Assembly (NCBI RefSeq): GCF_024204685.1
Contig: NZ_CP100350.1
Coordinates: 2,334,501 to 2,398,500 of the forward strand
DNA: 64,000 bases
Direction of reading: 5' to 3'
Source: Gilvimarinus sp. DA14
GTDB lineage: Bacteria; Pseudomonadota; Gammaproteobacteria; Pseudomonadales; Cellvibrionaceae
The notes under the pieces were generated by a model. It saw only the letters and a list, made by a program, of their open reading frames with translations, had not been told where the DNA came from and ran no database searches. Both the position numbers and the translations under genes were made by a program. Of this stretch, positions 18,698 through 27,942 are shown piece after piece. Numbering within the stretch: position 1 is the stretch's first letter; each line of letters begins with the position of its first letter.

Positions 18698-19810
18698 TTA
18701 TGGCAGGGCCGCATCCAGCGCGCGATCAAAGCATTTGCCATCAAAAGGCACCACCAACACCTTGCTGCCGTGGGCGTCGTTGCCCATATCGTCCCACTTG
18801 TTCACATCCAGAGCCGAGAAAGTAAAGTGGGTGACATGGCCGTTTTCTACCAACACTCCAGGGCGTTCCAGCAGGCTCCAGGTGTTTTTACTGCCGTCGG
18901 TATATTCAAATCCCAGGCGTGGGTCGTAGGCGATGCCGGTATCCACCCAGTTATCGATGCCGTTGCGCGAGACCAAATGACGCGCCTTGCGAATGTCCCA
19001 CCAGTTAAGGGTAATGTGATACAGGCCGCCGCTGTACCAGACAATCGGGTCTTCGGCCTTGCTGTTATCGTAGCCTTCAATTGTGGGCCAAATGCTGGGC
19101 CCCTGAGCAACGTAAGGCCCCATAATATCGTCGCTCAGCATCACGATACCCGGGCGCGATACCAGCATAAAGGTATCGTCGGGGCGCACGATAATGCTCA
19201 CATTAGCTCCGGCATGCTCCAGGCTTTGGCCATTGGCCTCCATGGTTACGGTGCCCTGCAACTCAAACTCGCCGTCAATGGTATCGGAGATAAACACATC
19301 CCCGGCGCGCCCCGCATCACTGGCGACGACATAATAGCGGCCGTCGGGCAGTACGCCGCCGGTAATATTGTGGCCCAGACCATCGCGGTCTGAGAAAAAC
19401 GGTTGTGGGTTTTGGTAGGGGCCTTTAGGCGAGTCGCCAATGGCATGTACGGCAATCGATTTAGACCAATCGTAATGCGTTAAATCACCCGACCAGCGGC
19501 TGGCAAATAAATGATACTTACCCTCGGGGCCCTTAATAATTTTGCCATCCCAGTAGTTCCATGCCGGCTGCGCCTGGGCACTTTCCAGGCCGTTATCAAT
19601 ATCGCGTGGCAGCACGCCTTCGGCGCCCCAGACCTTATCGCTTTGATTGCCCAGAGGCATCGGCTTAAAGTAATCCACCATGCGCAACGAGTCCTTCCCC
19701 TCGCAGGCACTCGGATTCCGATCGGTATGGTCAGAAACAGACGCTTGATGACTACAGGCACAAAGAAGGGCGCTGGCGACCAGCAACAGTGAGGGTTTGC
19801 TTAAGGGCAT
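18698..19810 (-). CDS. Lipoprotein five-bladed beta-propeller glycosidase-like protein
   Basis: A 370-aa probable outer-membrane lipoprotein (signal MPLSKPSLLLVASALLCAC, lipobox LCAC). The body looks like a GH43/GH117/GH130-type five-bladed propeller: repeated motifs of the kind GKYHLFASRW, GRYYVVASDA, AEDPIVWYSGGLYHITLNWW, with acidic residues placed as in clan GH-F. A precise CAZy family cannot be assigned by eye. ATG 19810 has AAGGAA upstream; the frame opens at 19843. A 265-bp repeated element begins only 28 bp upstream of the start codon, so its native promoter may have been displaced. Confidence 0.7.
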   Translation of the reverse strand: MPLSKPSLLLVASALLCACSHQASVSDHTDRNPSACEGKDSLRMVDYFKPMPLGNQSDKVWGAEGVLPRDIDNGLESAQAQPAWNYWDGKIIKGPEGKYHLFASRWSGDLTHYDWSKSIAVHAIGDSPKGPYQNPQPFFSDRDGLGHNITGGVLPDGRYYVVASDAGRAGDVFISDTIDGEFELQGTVTMEANGQSLEHAGANVSIIVRPDDTFMLVSRPGIVMLSDDIMGPYVAQGPSIWPTIEGYDNSKAEDPIVWYSGGLYHITLNWWDIRKARHLVSRNGIDNWVDTGIAYDPRLGFEYTDGSKNTWSLLERPGVLVENGHVTHFTFSALDVNKWDDMGNDAHGSKVLVVPFDGKCFDRALDAALP

Positions 19811-19837
19811 GGGCTTTTCCTTTTTCGTATTTATAAT

Positions 19838-20102
19838 GGGCACTTCTATTAATCCAGAGTTGCCTCTGGCTTTCAGGGCTTTCCGAGATCAAGGCGGCTT
19901 TGCGACGTCGGGCTGGTTGCCCGCCGAGTAAAGCCAACACAGAGATCGGTAAGCCCTGAAAGCCCCGAAGGGCGCGGCCAAAACGCCCATCCGCTGTGTT
20001 GTTCTTCTTGCTAAGGGCTACGGCCATTAGCGGCGAAGAGCGCCGTGCGGAGTGAACGTTTTGGACTCGCGCAGAGACAATTCTGGATTAATAGAGGTGC
20101 CC
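19838..20102. mobile_element. 265-bp MITE-like structured element, copy A
   Basis: The termini form a ~25-bp inverted repeat: GGGCACTTCTATTAATCC on the left, and on the right the complement of GGGCACCTCTATTAATCC. A 14-bp perfect internal inverted repeat lies at 19868-19881 / 19951-19964 (GGCTTTCAGGGCTT), a second pair is CCAAAACG / CGTTTTGG, and the centre carries CCCGAAGGGC. No protein is encoded. Length and internal layout equal those of copy B at 40406-40670. A flanking TA duplication is not clear here (left AAT, right TAA). Confidence 0.75.
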
Positions 20103-20199
20103 TAAAGCCAAAGATACCCCAGTAGCTCGCCCCGCGCGATGCCCTAAAACGACGCACAGGACTCGCTTTACAATCCTTAATTCAGTCAGCCGTCGAAAC

Positions 20200-23100
20200 T
20201 CAGCCCCACTTAAGCCCGGTGCCCGTGGCGCCGCGTTTTACCAGCTCTATCAGGGCGGACTTATCGGGCAGGTTCGAGTGCTCGATTTTTCGCACCCAAT
20301 CGGCGGTGACTTCTTCCTGTTGCAAATAATGAATCAGGTGCTGTTCCAAACGCTCATGGGGCAGCGCTTGCAGGTGGCGTATTCCCTCGTGGTAAACGAT
20401 ACGACTGGCCAGCACTGAGGCCATGGCACGGGAAAAATAGCTGGCCGGTAGTTTGTCCAAAGCCGTGTCACCGGCTTTATGCAACAGCGACCGGGGAAAG
20501 AATTCCATTAACAGCGCCCGGCATACGCCATCGCGGGGCACCCTGCCGGAGTCTATTAGCCCCGCGATCACATTGGTTAGGGCGATGATTTCTTGCGAAA
20601 GCTGCATACTGAGTTGGGCGAGGCTGGAGTCCGGCTGAAAATAAAACTCGCGAAACAAAGTTTTTGCCTCTAACAGAGCCAGAGCGCGCAGTTTTTGTTT
20701 TACCTCTTCGACAAACGTTTTTTTTATTTGCAAAAAAGCCGCTTCATTTAACATCATGCCCGCGGCGATTTCGTAACTACTGCAAATAACCCCGCACTTA
20801 TTGGCCGAGCTATCTTTGACGATAAACACCCCCTGCCGGGTTAGCCACTCGCGGGCCTTGGGGGTTAAAAACAGGTTGGCGCCTTCCACAATCAATTTGC
20901 TCGCAGGCTTGCCCTGGGCGTCAATAAACTGCGGCGCATTGGCTTCGTTAATGGTGCCGGGCCGCCCCCCGGCGGGCACAAACACGTCGGAGGACAGGCG
21001 ACAGTGCAGCGTGTTCCTCGCCTCAATGCCGCCGGGCTCGTCAATGCCGAGCACCCGGCCCCGGGGGCCGAGCTTTTGCCTGTCGAAGTGGGCAATGGTC
21101 AGGCTTTGCTCAACCAAGCGTAACAGTTCGTCGCGCGCGAGGCCCTCGGGGTCTTCCGCGCAGCCGCTGCCGTCGGCAATGCCGGTAATCGCCGCCGTGT
21201 CGGGATAATCACGAAACAGAATGCGGATTAAATTGCCCGCTACATCACCATCGGGGCCGCCGGTCATGGTAACGGTGAAAGGCTGCGTTGCCGGATCAAT
21301 GCCTATGTTTTCCAGCCCCACCTGCAAAAAGACATTCACCCCTTCACTGGTCACGCCATAGGCTTTGTGATTAATTCCGGCACCGGGTTTTGAGCTCATA
21401 AACGAGGCGGGCAGGGGGTAACCGCGTTGCCCGGCTCGCTGGATAATCCACTCGATTAATTGATCCGAGACATTTTCATCCGGGCCTAGAAAGAGAAGCT
21501 CGGGTGCGGGGTAATAATCGCATCGCCGCTCCTGGGTAAGGGGGTTGTCCAAAATCAAATCGAGCAAACTATCGACATACGATTTTCCGCAGCGCATGGT
21601 ATTCGCCGAAGGTTTGACCAGAATGACGCCCTTAGAACCCCCTTCGGGTATGTCTTTGTTTTTAAGCTGTTGCGCGCTCGCCAGTTGGTAGGCCTCATCA
21701 AACAGGCGCTTTACTTCAATGCCATGCTGATCAATGGCCTGCGGCTGTACAATGCGCACGCCGCCACGGGCGACATCTTCAAAGCGCACATGGAAACCAT
21801 CAAAGGCTTTGCCAAACACATAAAAAATACCAAAGGCCTGTTGCGGGCGCTGTTGCGACACCATCACCTCGGGGTTAACTTTAAAGGCCAGTGCATAGCG
21901 GCGCGGCGCGTAGAGGTTAGCTTTAAGTAAGTGCTGGGTCAGATTAAGCAGCGCGTTAAACAGTTGCGCGACACGGCTATCGGCTACCTGGTCGTTGATA
22001 GTGGCCGCAAGCTCGGTATGCAGGCGCGTAAAGTCGTGAGAACTTTTGCTATCAAACCGAACCAGTACAAGCCGTGCCAGGGCTTGGGCAATCCCGTCCT
22101 CGTTGAGCACATCGGTCAACATAGTGTGGCGGCTAAATTCCCCGCTTGTGGTGGCGCTCAACGCTTGATCGGCCAGGTGACACAGCCCCACCAAAACCTC
22201 GGCTTCTGACAGCGACCAGCCAGGGCGGGTAAAAGCGACCTGTAACACTTCTTTATCGAGGTAGGCGAGGCGATTAATCTCAGCGTTAAATTGCGACATC
22301 TGCCCGGCGTTAGGCTCGCTTATCAGCACTTCCAGCACCAGCAGGGTGCGCTGCTCTGGTGTGTTCAAATCAAAGTTTTCGACATAGCTTTCACGTATAT
22401 CAATACCGTGCTTGCCACAAAAACGGGCAACCCGAGTAAATAAATTGGTGGAATCCACCTGGCCCGCGGCGTAGGCAATTTGGTAAGCAGAGCTTGCCCC
22501 GGCTGCGGGTGTCATTATGGATTCGCTATCCAGGGTGTTGCGCACCTTTTGCGCAAGCCGTGCATGCTCGCTCAGCTGCGCCAGCGAATAGCGAGCAAGG
22601 TAATTGTGATTGGCTGCACCGACAAAGTCGCGGAGGGTTTCGCGGGTGGCTTTGTCGTATTCAACGTTTGGGCTTTTTAACTCGGCCAGCAGTGTTTCGC
22701 GCCGCATCGAACTGGAGTGGCGGGTGGCCTGTTTCGCTTGGCCAAAATCGAAAACATCAATAACCAGCGAATTATCGTTAGCCGTATAAGCGCGAGCCTG
22801 CTGGATACTTTTGTGCGCTGGAATCTGCTGCAGAATATCGCCCAGCAAGCCCGGGTATCCGCCAAAGTGAATATAGGTTTGGCGACTGGCATCATGATTT
22901 TCCAACATAATGCGCTCTTGGCTGCCAGAGATGTTCGCCAATAATATCGCCGACAAATGCTGCAGAATTGTTTGTTCATCATTAGAGCTGAAATAACTGT
23001 TTGGCATGATGCCGAAGAAGTTGTCCAGCATGCTGTCTGTGGAATCTGTTACATACTGAATAAGACCCGACTTAAACGTTTCTTTAAGCTCGTTTGGCAT
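20200..23100 (-). CDS. NAD-type glutamate dehydrogenase, ~115-kDa class
   Basis: A large glutamate dehydrogenase of 966 aa, oxidatively deaminating glutamate to 2-oxoglutarate. A long N-terminal regulatory region (about 1-430) precedes the catalytic core: FDGFHVRFEDVARGGVRI, IPEGGSKGVILVKPS (catalytic Lys), ELLFLGPDENVSD, and a dinucleotide-binding segment VTMTGGPDGDVAGNLI. ATG 23100 (MPNELKE) was chosen because AAAGGA lies 6 nt before it, while the in-frame ATG at 23106 abuts that Shine-Dalgarno. The length resembles the fungal-type 115-kDa group, not the 180-kDa bacterial GdhB class. Confidence 0.87.
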   Translation of the reverse strand: MPNELKETFKSGLIQYVTDSTDSMLDNFFGIMPNSYFSSNDEQTILQHLSAILLANISGSQERIMLENHDASRQTYIHFGGYPGLLGDILQQIPAHKSIQQARAYTANDNSLVIDVFDFGQAKQATRHSSSMRRETLLAELKSPNVEYDKATRETLRDFVGAANHNYLARYSLAQLSEHARLAQKVRNTLDSESIMTPAAGASSAYQIAYAAGQVDSTNLFTRVARFCGKHGIDIRESYVENFDLNTPEQRTLLVLEVLISEPNAGQMSQFNAEINRLAYLDKEVLQVAFTRPGWSLSEAEVLVGLCHLADQALSATTSGEFSRHTMLTDVLNEDGIAQALARLVLVRFDSKSSHDFTRLHTELAATINDQVADSRVAQLFNALLNLTQHLLKANLYAPRRYALAFKVNPEVMVSQQRPQQAFGIFYVFGKAFDGFHVRFEDVARGGVRIVQPQAIDQHGIEVKRLFDEAYQLASAQQLKNKDIPEGGSKGVILVKPSANTMRCGKSYVDSLLDLILDNPLTQERRCDYYPAPELLFLGPDENVSDQLIEWIIQRAGQRGYPLPASFMSSKPGAGINHKAYGVTSEGVNVFLQVGLENIGIDPATQPFTVTMTGGPDGDVAGNLIRILFRDYPDTAAITGIADGSGCAEDPEGLARDELLRLVEQSLTIAHFDRQKLGPRGRVLGIDEPGGIEARNTLHCRLSSDVFVPAGGRPGTINEANAPQFIDAQGKPASKLIVEGANLFLTPKAREWLTRQGVFIVKDSSANKCGVICSSYEIAAGMMLNEAAFLQIKKTFVEEVKQKLRALALLEAKTLFREFYFQPDSSLAQLSMQLSQEIIALTNVIAGLIDSGRVPRDGVCRALLMEFFPRSLLHKAGDTALDKLPASYFSRAMASVLASRIVYHEGIRHLQALPHERLEQHLIHYLQQEEVTADWVRKIEHSNLPDKSALIELVKRGATGTGLKWG

Positions 23101-23301
23101 GACCATTCCTTTGTTGGGTGAAAATCGCCTCTTGCTAAACTGTAACTAACGCACTGGTAAGCGCCATGAAAGTGCTTTGGCCAATAGCAATGCCCCGTTG
23201 CAGAGCTGCCTGAAACAAACACATCAGAGGCTTGGGCTTACCCTAGCCTCCGGCAGTCGCCAACCCCCGGCCTGATAAACGCTTAAAACCACTGCGTCAT
23301 A

Positions 23302-23333
23302 CCAGGTTGGTATCAAAACTGATACCAACCTGG
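23302..23333. promoter_or_regulatory. 14-bp-arm perfect palindrome
   Basis: Arms CCAGGTTGGTATCA / TGATACCAACCTGG with loop AAAC, lying 56 bp after the DUF4862 stop codon and ~200 bp before the dehydrogenase start. No T-run follows on either strand. The core TTGGTATC...GATACCAA resembles a GntR-type operator by symmetry, so it may be an operator for the dehydrogenase or a U-less terminator for DUF4862. Confidence 0.4.
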
Positions 23334-23388
23334 CTAAAACGACTTTAATATGGATTAAAAGCGACCGGGTCGTGTAATAACTTTGGAA

Positions 23389-24345
23389 CTATGCCCGCTC
23401 AAGCATTGCCAGAGCTTCGCGATTATAGGCGACGCGATTTTCCAGGGCTTCGTCTTTGGGGCGAATACCCAATTTAATCCCTAAGATAGGCAGATTCTTG
23501 GCATCAGCCACTTTAATACAGTGGTGTATTTGCTCTTCGGTCATCAACGAGCCTTCTGCACCAATCTCGGCTTTCGCCGACGGTGCTGCAGGCATATGAG
23601 TATCGGCCCAAGCGCCGTAGGGGGTCTCTTGATCGGAGACGCCTGAGAACATTAATCCGGCCAACACGCCAGCGTGTTTCGCTTTTTTAATATGTTCAAT
23701 AGCTCCAGAAGTAGAGCGGGTTTCAATCACCGAACGCCCCCAGTTAATCACGACGCCTAGCTTCGCGTTACAGTGCTCGTTAACCGCTTTAATTACGTTT
23801 ATTTCTTCTTCAAGAGTTAAAAAGCCCTTAGCGGGAGTTTGCCCCTCAATAAACGTATCGCAATGTTCAAGTACAATTCGCGCACCCTGCCAATCCCACC
23901 CCAGCATGGTTTCTAACGACGCTTTAAGCGAAGCCGGTGACGAGCTTGCTTTGGCTTTATTGGGTGCAGTTTGTATTTCAATGGCCTGTACCACCTGGCG
24001 CCCGGCATGGGCGTTTAGTTTAACAATCGCGGCGCGAGCTTTTTCCATAAAAGCCAAGGCCTGCTCGCGGCCTGCTGGGTCATCAGAGGCAATACCAAAA
24101 TCAGGGTTTTTTCCTATCGCGCCCATAGTGCCGGGCACGCAAGTAAAAATATAACGCCAGTCGGGATCAATGTTCTGCAAAAACCAGCCATCATCGTGAG
24201 CGTGTAAATGCTCGCCCAAAAACGGATGCTCAAGGCCTTTAACGTTGGGCAATTGCTTTAAATGGTTGTAATAACTGGTTTCCAGTTCCGGGTTCCACCC
24301 GGAGGTACAGGGCGAGGAGGCGTAGGCGCCAACGTAGTAAGACAT
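23389..24345 (-). CDS. DUF4862 family TIM-barrel-like protein
   Basis: A 318-aa soluble protein; segments such as MSYYVGAYASSPC, GLEHPFLGEHLHAHD and GWFLQNIDPDWRYIFTCVPG match the DUF4862 family. A sugar-isomerase/AP-endonuclease-like barrel is suggested by strand-ending acidic and His residues (VLEHCD, LGVVINWGRS, GLMFSGVSDQ, PILGIKLGI). Members often adjoin sugar-catabolism genes, but the reaction is unknown to me. ATG 24345 has AAGGAA at good spacing. Neighbours give no pathway. Confidence 0.72.
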   Translation of the reverse strand: MSYYVGAYASSPCTSGWNPELETSYYNHLKQLPNVKGLEHPFLGEHLHAHDDGWFLQNIDPDWRYIFTCVPGTMGAIGKNPDFGIASDDPAGREQALAFMEKARAAIVKLNAHAGRQVVQAIEIQTAPNKAKASSSPASLKASLETMLGWDWQGARIVLEHCDTFIEGQTPAKGFLTLEEEINVIKAVNEHCNAKLGVVINWGRSVIETRSTSGAIEHIKKAKHAGVLAGLMFSGVSDQETPYGAWADTHMPAAPSAKAEIGAEGSLMTEEQIHHCIKVADAKNLPILGIKLGIRPKDEALENRVAYNREALAMLERA

Positions 24346-24499
24346 GGTTTTTCCTTGCGGTATCAGTGAGAGAGCATCTTATCAACTTTAAGCGCTAAGT
24401 TTCTAACCGCAACCGCAGAAGAACATCGCATAAACCGCATCCCTGCGGCCGTCTAGGCTTGTATCCTTACACATTGGAGCTGATAAATTTAAGCCCAGG

Positions 24500-25924
24500 C
24501 TAATAGGTTAAAATTTCACCTAAGCTTCTCACACCAACGCCATCGGCAGGGTCCCAGTTGCGATTAATGTGCATGAATGAACGTGGATCCAGCTCCATTA
24601 AGCCAATCATAGTTTCAGCGACTATGCGCGCGCCCACCGGACCAAGACCTTCCGCTGCGTCAAACTGCCCGGCTTTAGACTCCCGACCAATACACTCAGC
24701 TTCGCTCAACAGGTAAAACCACAAGGGTGTGCCGCTGCTGAGGTCAATATCTGCTCCGGCGATGTTCGCCGCCTTTTGCGAAACCTGGTCTATCTCGGAC
24801 TTATCACGCCCCATAGCTTCTGCCACCTGCTCACCAGAAGGCAATTGAAAACCCTGCCCACGCAATAAATTTCGTGTCGCTAATGAAGACTCCCCAGAGG
24901 TAACAAACGGCAGATCAAGCAAATCCGACGCGAGCTGAGTATCCATTTTTTCAGCCATTTGTACCACATGGCCCGAATCGGCATTTACTAACTCATTCCA
25001 ATCGACTACAGCATCCTTATCACCAAGCGGGGAAAACCCACGCCCCAACTTAGTGCCAAATAGCTCGAAAGAGGATCCATTTTTTTGTACCTGTATTTTT
25101 TGTGGGACCATTGAGTGACCAAATCGGTAAGCGGCGACGGAAAACTCTACGGGAATAAACGGGCTGCTATTGGTAGGACAGAAAAATTGTCGCCCATTCC
25201 CGAGTATTTCTGAAACAACTGCATTTCCACACATTGCGGGCAGAAAATCAGTAAGCACGCACCACTGGTAATGCCAGGTAACCTGCTGACGTGCATGCTC
25301 AAACAGCTCACCCCCCTCTAAAGCACTGTTGTCGGCATGGATTGCATCCACTACTTTGTTATGAAAACGAATAAACGCAAGCTGTAACTGAGAAATTATT
25401 CTGTTCTCGTCGTTACGTGGATCACCGATAATCGCCGTACCGTGAGATGTTCGGGGTAAATCGTCAGCGGCTAACGCTTCACTTTGATCCGGCGCGGCAG
25501 TGCCATCCGCCCCAGTTAACAGTTTTACGCCAGCGTATTCTCCGGCACCATAATACAAAAATGGGCTCGCCTCCGGGCCCTGACCGTATATACAATCCAG
25601 GTCTAAGGTTGGCGTTCGGGCATTGGACAGCTCATTAAGATCGACTGTTTGATCAAAACTCGTCTCCACATCCAAAGTAATGTCGTGGTCAATAAACTGA
25701 CCAAAAAACACCATACCGACTGGAACAGAATCTGTTCGATTGGCATTTTTTCCGCCGTCCATAGGGCCATTCTTTTTCCCTAAAGCTTTAAGCGTATCGA
25801 TTGGTGTGAATAGCGGGGGAAGATCAAACAGCCGGCCAAATCTATCTCCCTCGCTCCCTACATAGCCAAACTCACAATACTTATGAATGGCAGGCATTTT
25901 CTTTGTGCCATGATGCTGCGACAT
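24500..25924 (-). CDS. Animal-type haem peroxidase (bacterial)
   Basis: A 474-aa member of the animal haem peroxidase (myeloperoxidase/cyclooxygenase) superfamily. The distal His is in VFFGQFIDHDITLD, the catalytic Arg in IIGDPRNDENRI, and the proximal His in YRFGHSMVPQ. No signal peptide is visible, so it is cytoplasmic or exported by a non-Sec route. ATG 25924 has a near-perfect AAAGGAGGTT upstream. Base composition is noticeably more AT-rich than flanking housekeeping genes, and it borders IS remnants, suggesting horizontal acquisition. Physiological substrate (halide, phenol or lipid) is not predictable. Confidence 0.9.
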   Translation of the reverse strand: MSQHHGTKKMPAIHKYCEFGYVGSEGDRFGRLFDLPPLFTPIDTLKALGKKNGPMDGGKNANRTDSVPVGMVFFGQFIDHDITLDVETSFDQTVDLNELSNARTPTLDLDCIYGQGPEASPFLYYGAGEYAGVKLLTGADGTAAPDQSEALAADDLPRTSHGTAIIGDPRNDENRIISQLQLAFIRFHNKVVDAIHADNSALEGGELFEHARQQVTWHYQWCVLTDFLPAMCGNAVVSEILGNGRQFFCPTNSSPFIPVEFSVAAYRFGHSMVPQKIQVQKNGSSFELFGTKLGRGFSPLGDKDAVVDWNELVNADSGHVVQMAEKMDTQLASDLLDLPFVTSGESSLATRNLLRGQGFQLPSGEQVAEAMGRDKSEIDQVSQKAANIAGADIDLSSGTPLWFYLLSEAECIGRESKAGQFDAAEGLGPVGARIVAETMIGLMELDPRSFMHINRNWDPADGVGVRSLGEILTY

Positions 25925-26447
25925 AATTAACCTCCTTTTAATGCTGTACGCTTAAATTAATACATTCGACATGGGATCATGGGTCTCCGCGAAAGAGACC
26001 TAAATTCAATAGAAATTGACTAACCCGTGGATCCAACTCAATTATCCGGAAGGAATTATCTTAGCTTATTAATTATCAGAAACATCTTTGCTAATTTCAC
26101 CAGATACCTGAAACTACGGTTACTGGCGCAAAACGTACCGACAAAGCCGAGCGAGATCAGAGCCTATAATAACTGCCAAATAATATTTGATGGTTGGATG
26201 AATTTTTTTAAATCTATGCGTATTGACTATTCATCCAAATACAAGCATGGATAATCACGGTGGTGTCACTATAGAATCTTAACCTGGAAACTTGAACGAA
26301 TAAAAAACTATAACTGAAAATCCCTTCATAACCCTCAATCCTATTTCAGAAACATGACAAGCCTAAAACTATCGGTAACATTGAACGACCAATAGCTTCT
26401 TTTCGAAACTCTTAGGTTTAATTCTGAATCTTATTATGTAGAGTTCA
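25925..26447. other. AT-rich gene-free stretch
   Basis: About 520 bp, clearly richer in A+T than the rest of the window. The only open frame (26027-26254, plus, GTG start, 75 codons) has no Shine-Dalgarno and no recognisable similarity, so I do not call it. The right end of this stretch should contain the promoter of the haem peroxidase gene (transcribed leftward). Confidence 0.5.
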
Positions 26448-26614
26448 GGACGCCTCTATTTAGGCAATATAAACCTTGCAGGGTGTCTACTTTTTATGGG
26501 TAACTTGGCTAAACTCTTCGGTGTAGTGCTGGTGCTTTTTGCGTGCCATTTTGGACACCTCCATATAGAGTCAATATTACTATACAGGGTGTCTACTTTT
26601 TATGGGTAACTTGG
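26448..26614 (-). repeat. Two tandem IS3-like left-end remnants with an identical 30-bp direct repeat
   Basis: The same 30 bp occurs at 26479-26508 and 26585-26614, 106 bp apart in the same orientation. On the minus strand each copy reads into a related ~32-bp leader (26584-26553 and 26478-26448) that ends in GGAGGTGTCC or GAGGCGTCC. The first leader is followed by a start codon and a truncated orfA-like peptide; the second lacks a start. This looks like two partial insertion-sequence ends left in tandem after deletions. Confidence 0.55.
26487..26549 (-). pseudogene. Truncated IS3-family OrfA-like start
   Basis: Twenty codons beginning MARKKHQHYTEEF, the typical opening of an IS3-family OrfA helix-turn-helix protein, preceded by GGAGG. 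After 13 codons it runs into the 30-bp direct repeat and ends QVTHKK-stop. The same six-residue tail and stop terminate the neighbouring IS1182-like transposase, because both are truncated by the same repeat in the same frame. Confidence 0.5.
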
Positions 26615-27786
26615 TGACTTAACCACATTTCATTGCCTTCGGGACAATGACAAGTTTTTTGTCGTTTATTAAAGTCGAATTCGCTGGACGGAATAACACT
26701 CTTGATGCCTTTTAAAATGTCTCTGTGCCGCTTCCCGTATTTGTCTTTTTGCTTGGCAAAGGTTTTGTCACGACGACGAAATTGGTTGTCGGGAATATAG
26801 GCGTTGATGCCGGATTCACGAAGGTATTCATTGTTAGCGTCATTGGAAAAGCCCGTGTCGGCGGTGATGATCGTGTTTTCTTTATAAATGTCATCACTGA
26901 TGCCGGTGCGGGCATAGCGTTCTTTCACGCTATGGAGCACAGGCTTGAGGGTGTGGTGCTCTTGCCCTTCTCCGAACGCTTGAGCATGCACAATTATCTG
27001 ATGCTTTTTGTCGACGGTTGCGACACCGTTGTAGCCTTGAATGGTGCCCTTGCTGGTCGTCATTTTGGCCGACTCGTTGTCGGTGATATTGCTTTTGACT
27101 TCCTTGGGGCGCTTACCATTCCCCATCCTTGGGGACGCCGTCTTTAGGAACTTGTCGATGCGTTCAAACTCTTTCTCAAGAGTATCGGCCGCCTGCTGGA
27201 GTCGCTGTTTTCGCTCTCGCTCCTGAGGCTTGCGCCCGTCTAACTTTTTGTGCTCTTTCAGGCATTGGCGGACTTTCTTGCGCAATTTCTGCGACCTCTC
27301 CTCCAGCTCTTTCAATGTGCCGGAGTGTTCCTTGGCCGCGTTAGAGGACATTTTGCACCCGTCGATGGCAAACAGCTCATTACCGAGTAAGCCTTGCTCG
27401 TTACAAACCAGCAGGACTTGAGTGAAGACGTCTTCAATAGCCTCTGGGTAACGACTGATAAAACTGGCAATGCTGGTGAAATGGGGCACCAAATCGCAGA
27501 ACAGAGCCTTAAAGATAATATTATGCTCGCACTGCCACTGAATCTCCCGACTGGACGTGATGCCTTTGGAGTAAGCGAATAACACAATTTTTAGGAGAAT
27601 GGCTGGATCGTAAGCGCTGCGGCCGCCTTCTTCGTTCTTATAGTGATTGTAGAATGCTGACAGATCAATATGCTCTTCGATTAACCGATGAAGGGTATAT
27701 TCAAACGTATTGGGTTGCAGCTGCTCCTCAAAGTTGATGACGACCATACTGTCCTGATCGTAGTTATATTTTCGGAAGTTGGGCAT
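26593..27786 (-). pseudogene. IS1182-family transposase, C-terminally truncated
   Basis: A 397-codon DDE transposase of the IS1182 family: N-terminal YDPAILLKIVLFAYSKGI, first catalytic Asp in LFAIDGCKMSSNAAKEHSGT, second in ITADTGFSNDANNEYL, and a central coiled coil. It breaks off just after HCPEGNEMWLSHQ, before the usual Cys-rich region and final Glu block, and the last residues come from the 30-bp IS3-like repeat. It is therefore probably inactive. ATG 27786 has AAGGAG 8 nt upstream. Confidence 0.82.
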
Positions 27787-27858
27787 GGCCGGCTCTCCTT
27801 TTGGCAAGCCCCAATTTTAGCAAAAAACGCCTTGTTTTCTGAGTTTTTCTACAGCCTC
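26615..27858 (-). mobile_element. IS1182-family element, one end deleted
   Basis: The upstream end is marked by a terminal sequence at 27841-27858 (minus strand GAGGCTGTAGAAAAACTC), typical of IS1182-family ends. The other end is missing: the transposase frame is cut at the junction with the direct repeat at 26614. The intact end lies exactly where the R' box of an attC-like site should continue. Confidence 0.65.
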
Positions 27859-27924
27859 AACGCCGCAATAAAGAGCGCGCGTCAGCGCGTCCAGCCGCAG
27901 GCGCCTTTGATTTCTTTGTTAGGT
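27855..27924 (-). repeat. attC-like recombination site, R' box interrupted by the IS
   Basis: Read on the minus strand, a perfect R'' box ACCTAAC (27918-27924) is followed by AAAGA, an inner arm ATCAAAGGCGC that pairs with GCGCTCTTTAT with one extrahelical base, and a GCGTTGAGG end (27855-27863) corresponding to an altered GTTRRRY box. The 70-bp length and imperfect palindromy fit integron attC sites. It begins 18 bp after the MAPEG stop codon, as attC does in a gene cassette. Confidence 0.6.
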
Positions 27925-27942
27925 ATTTAGTTGTCATATTTT

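Noticed and set aside
26027-26254. 75-codon frame in the AT-rich gap
   Set aside because: GTG start without a Shine-Dalgarno, no recognisable similarity, and chance ORFs are expected in such sequence.
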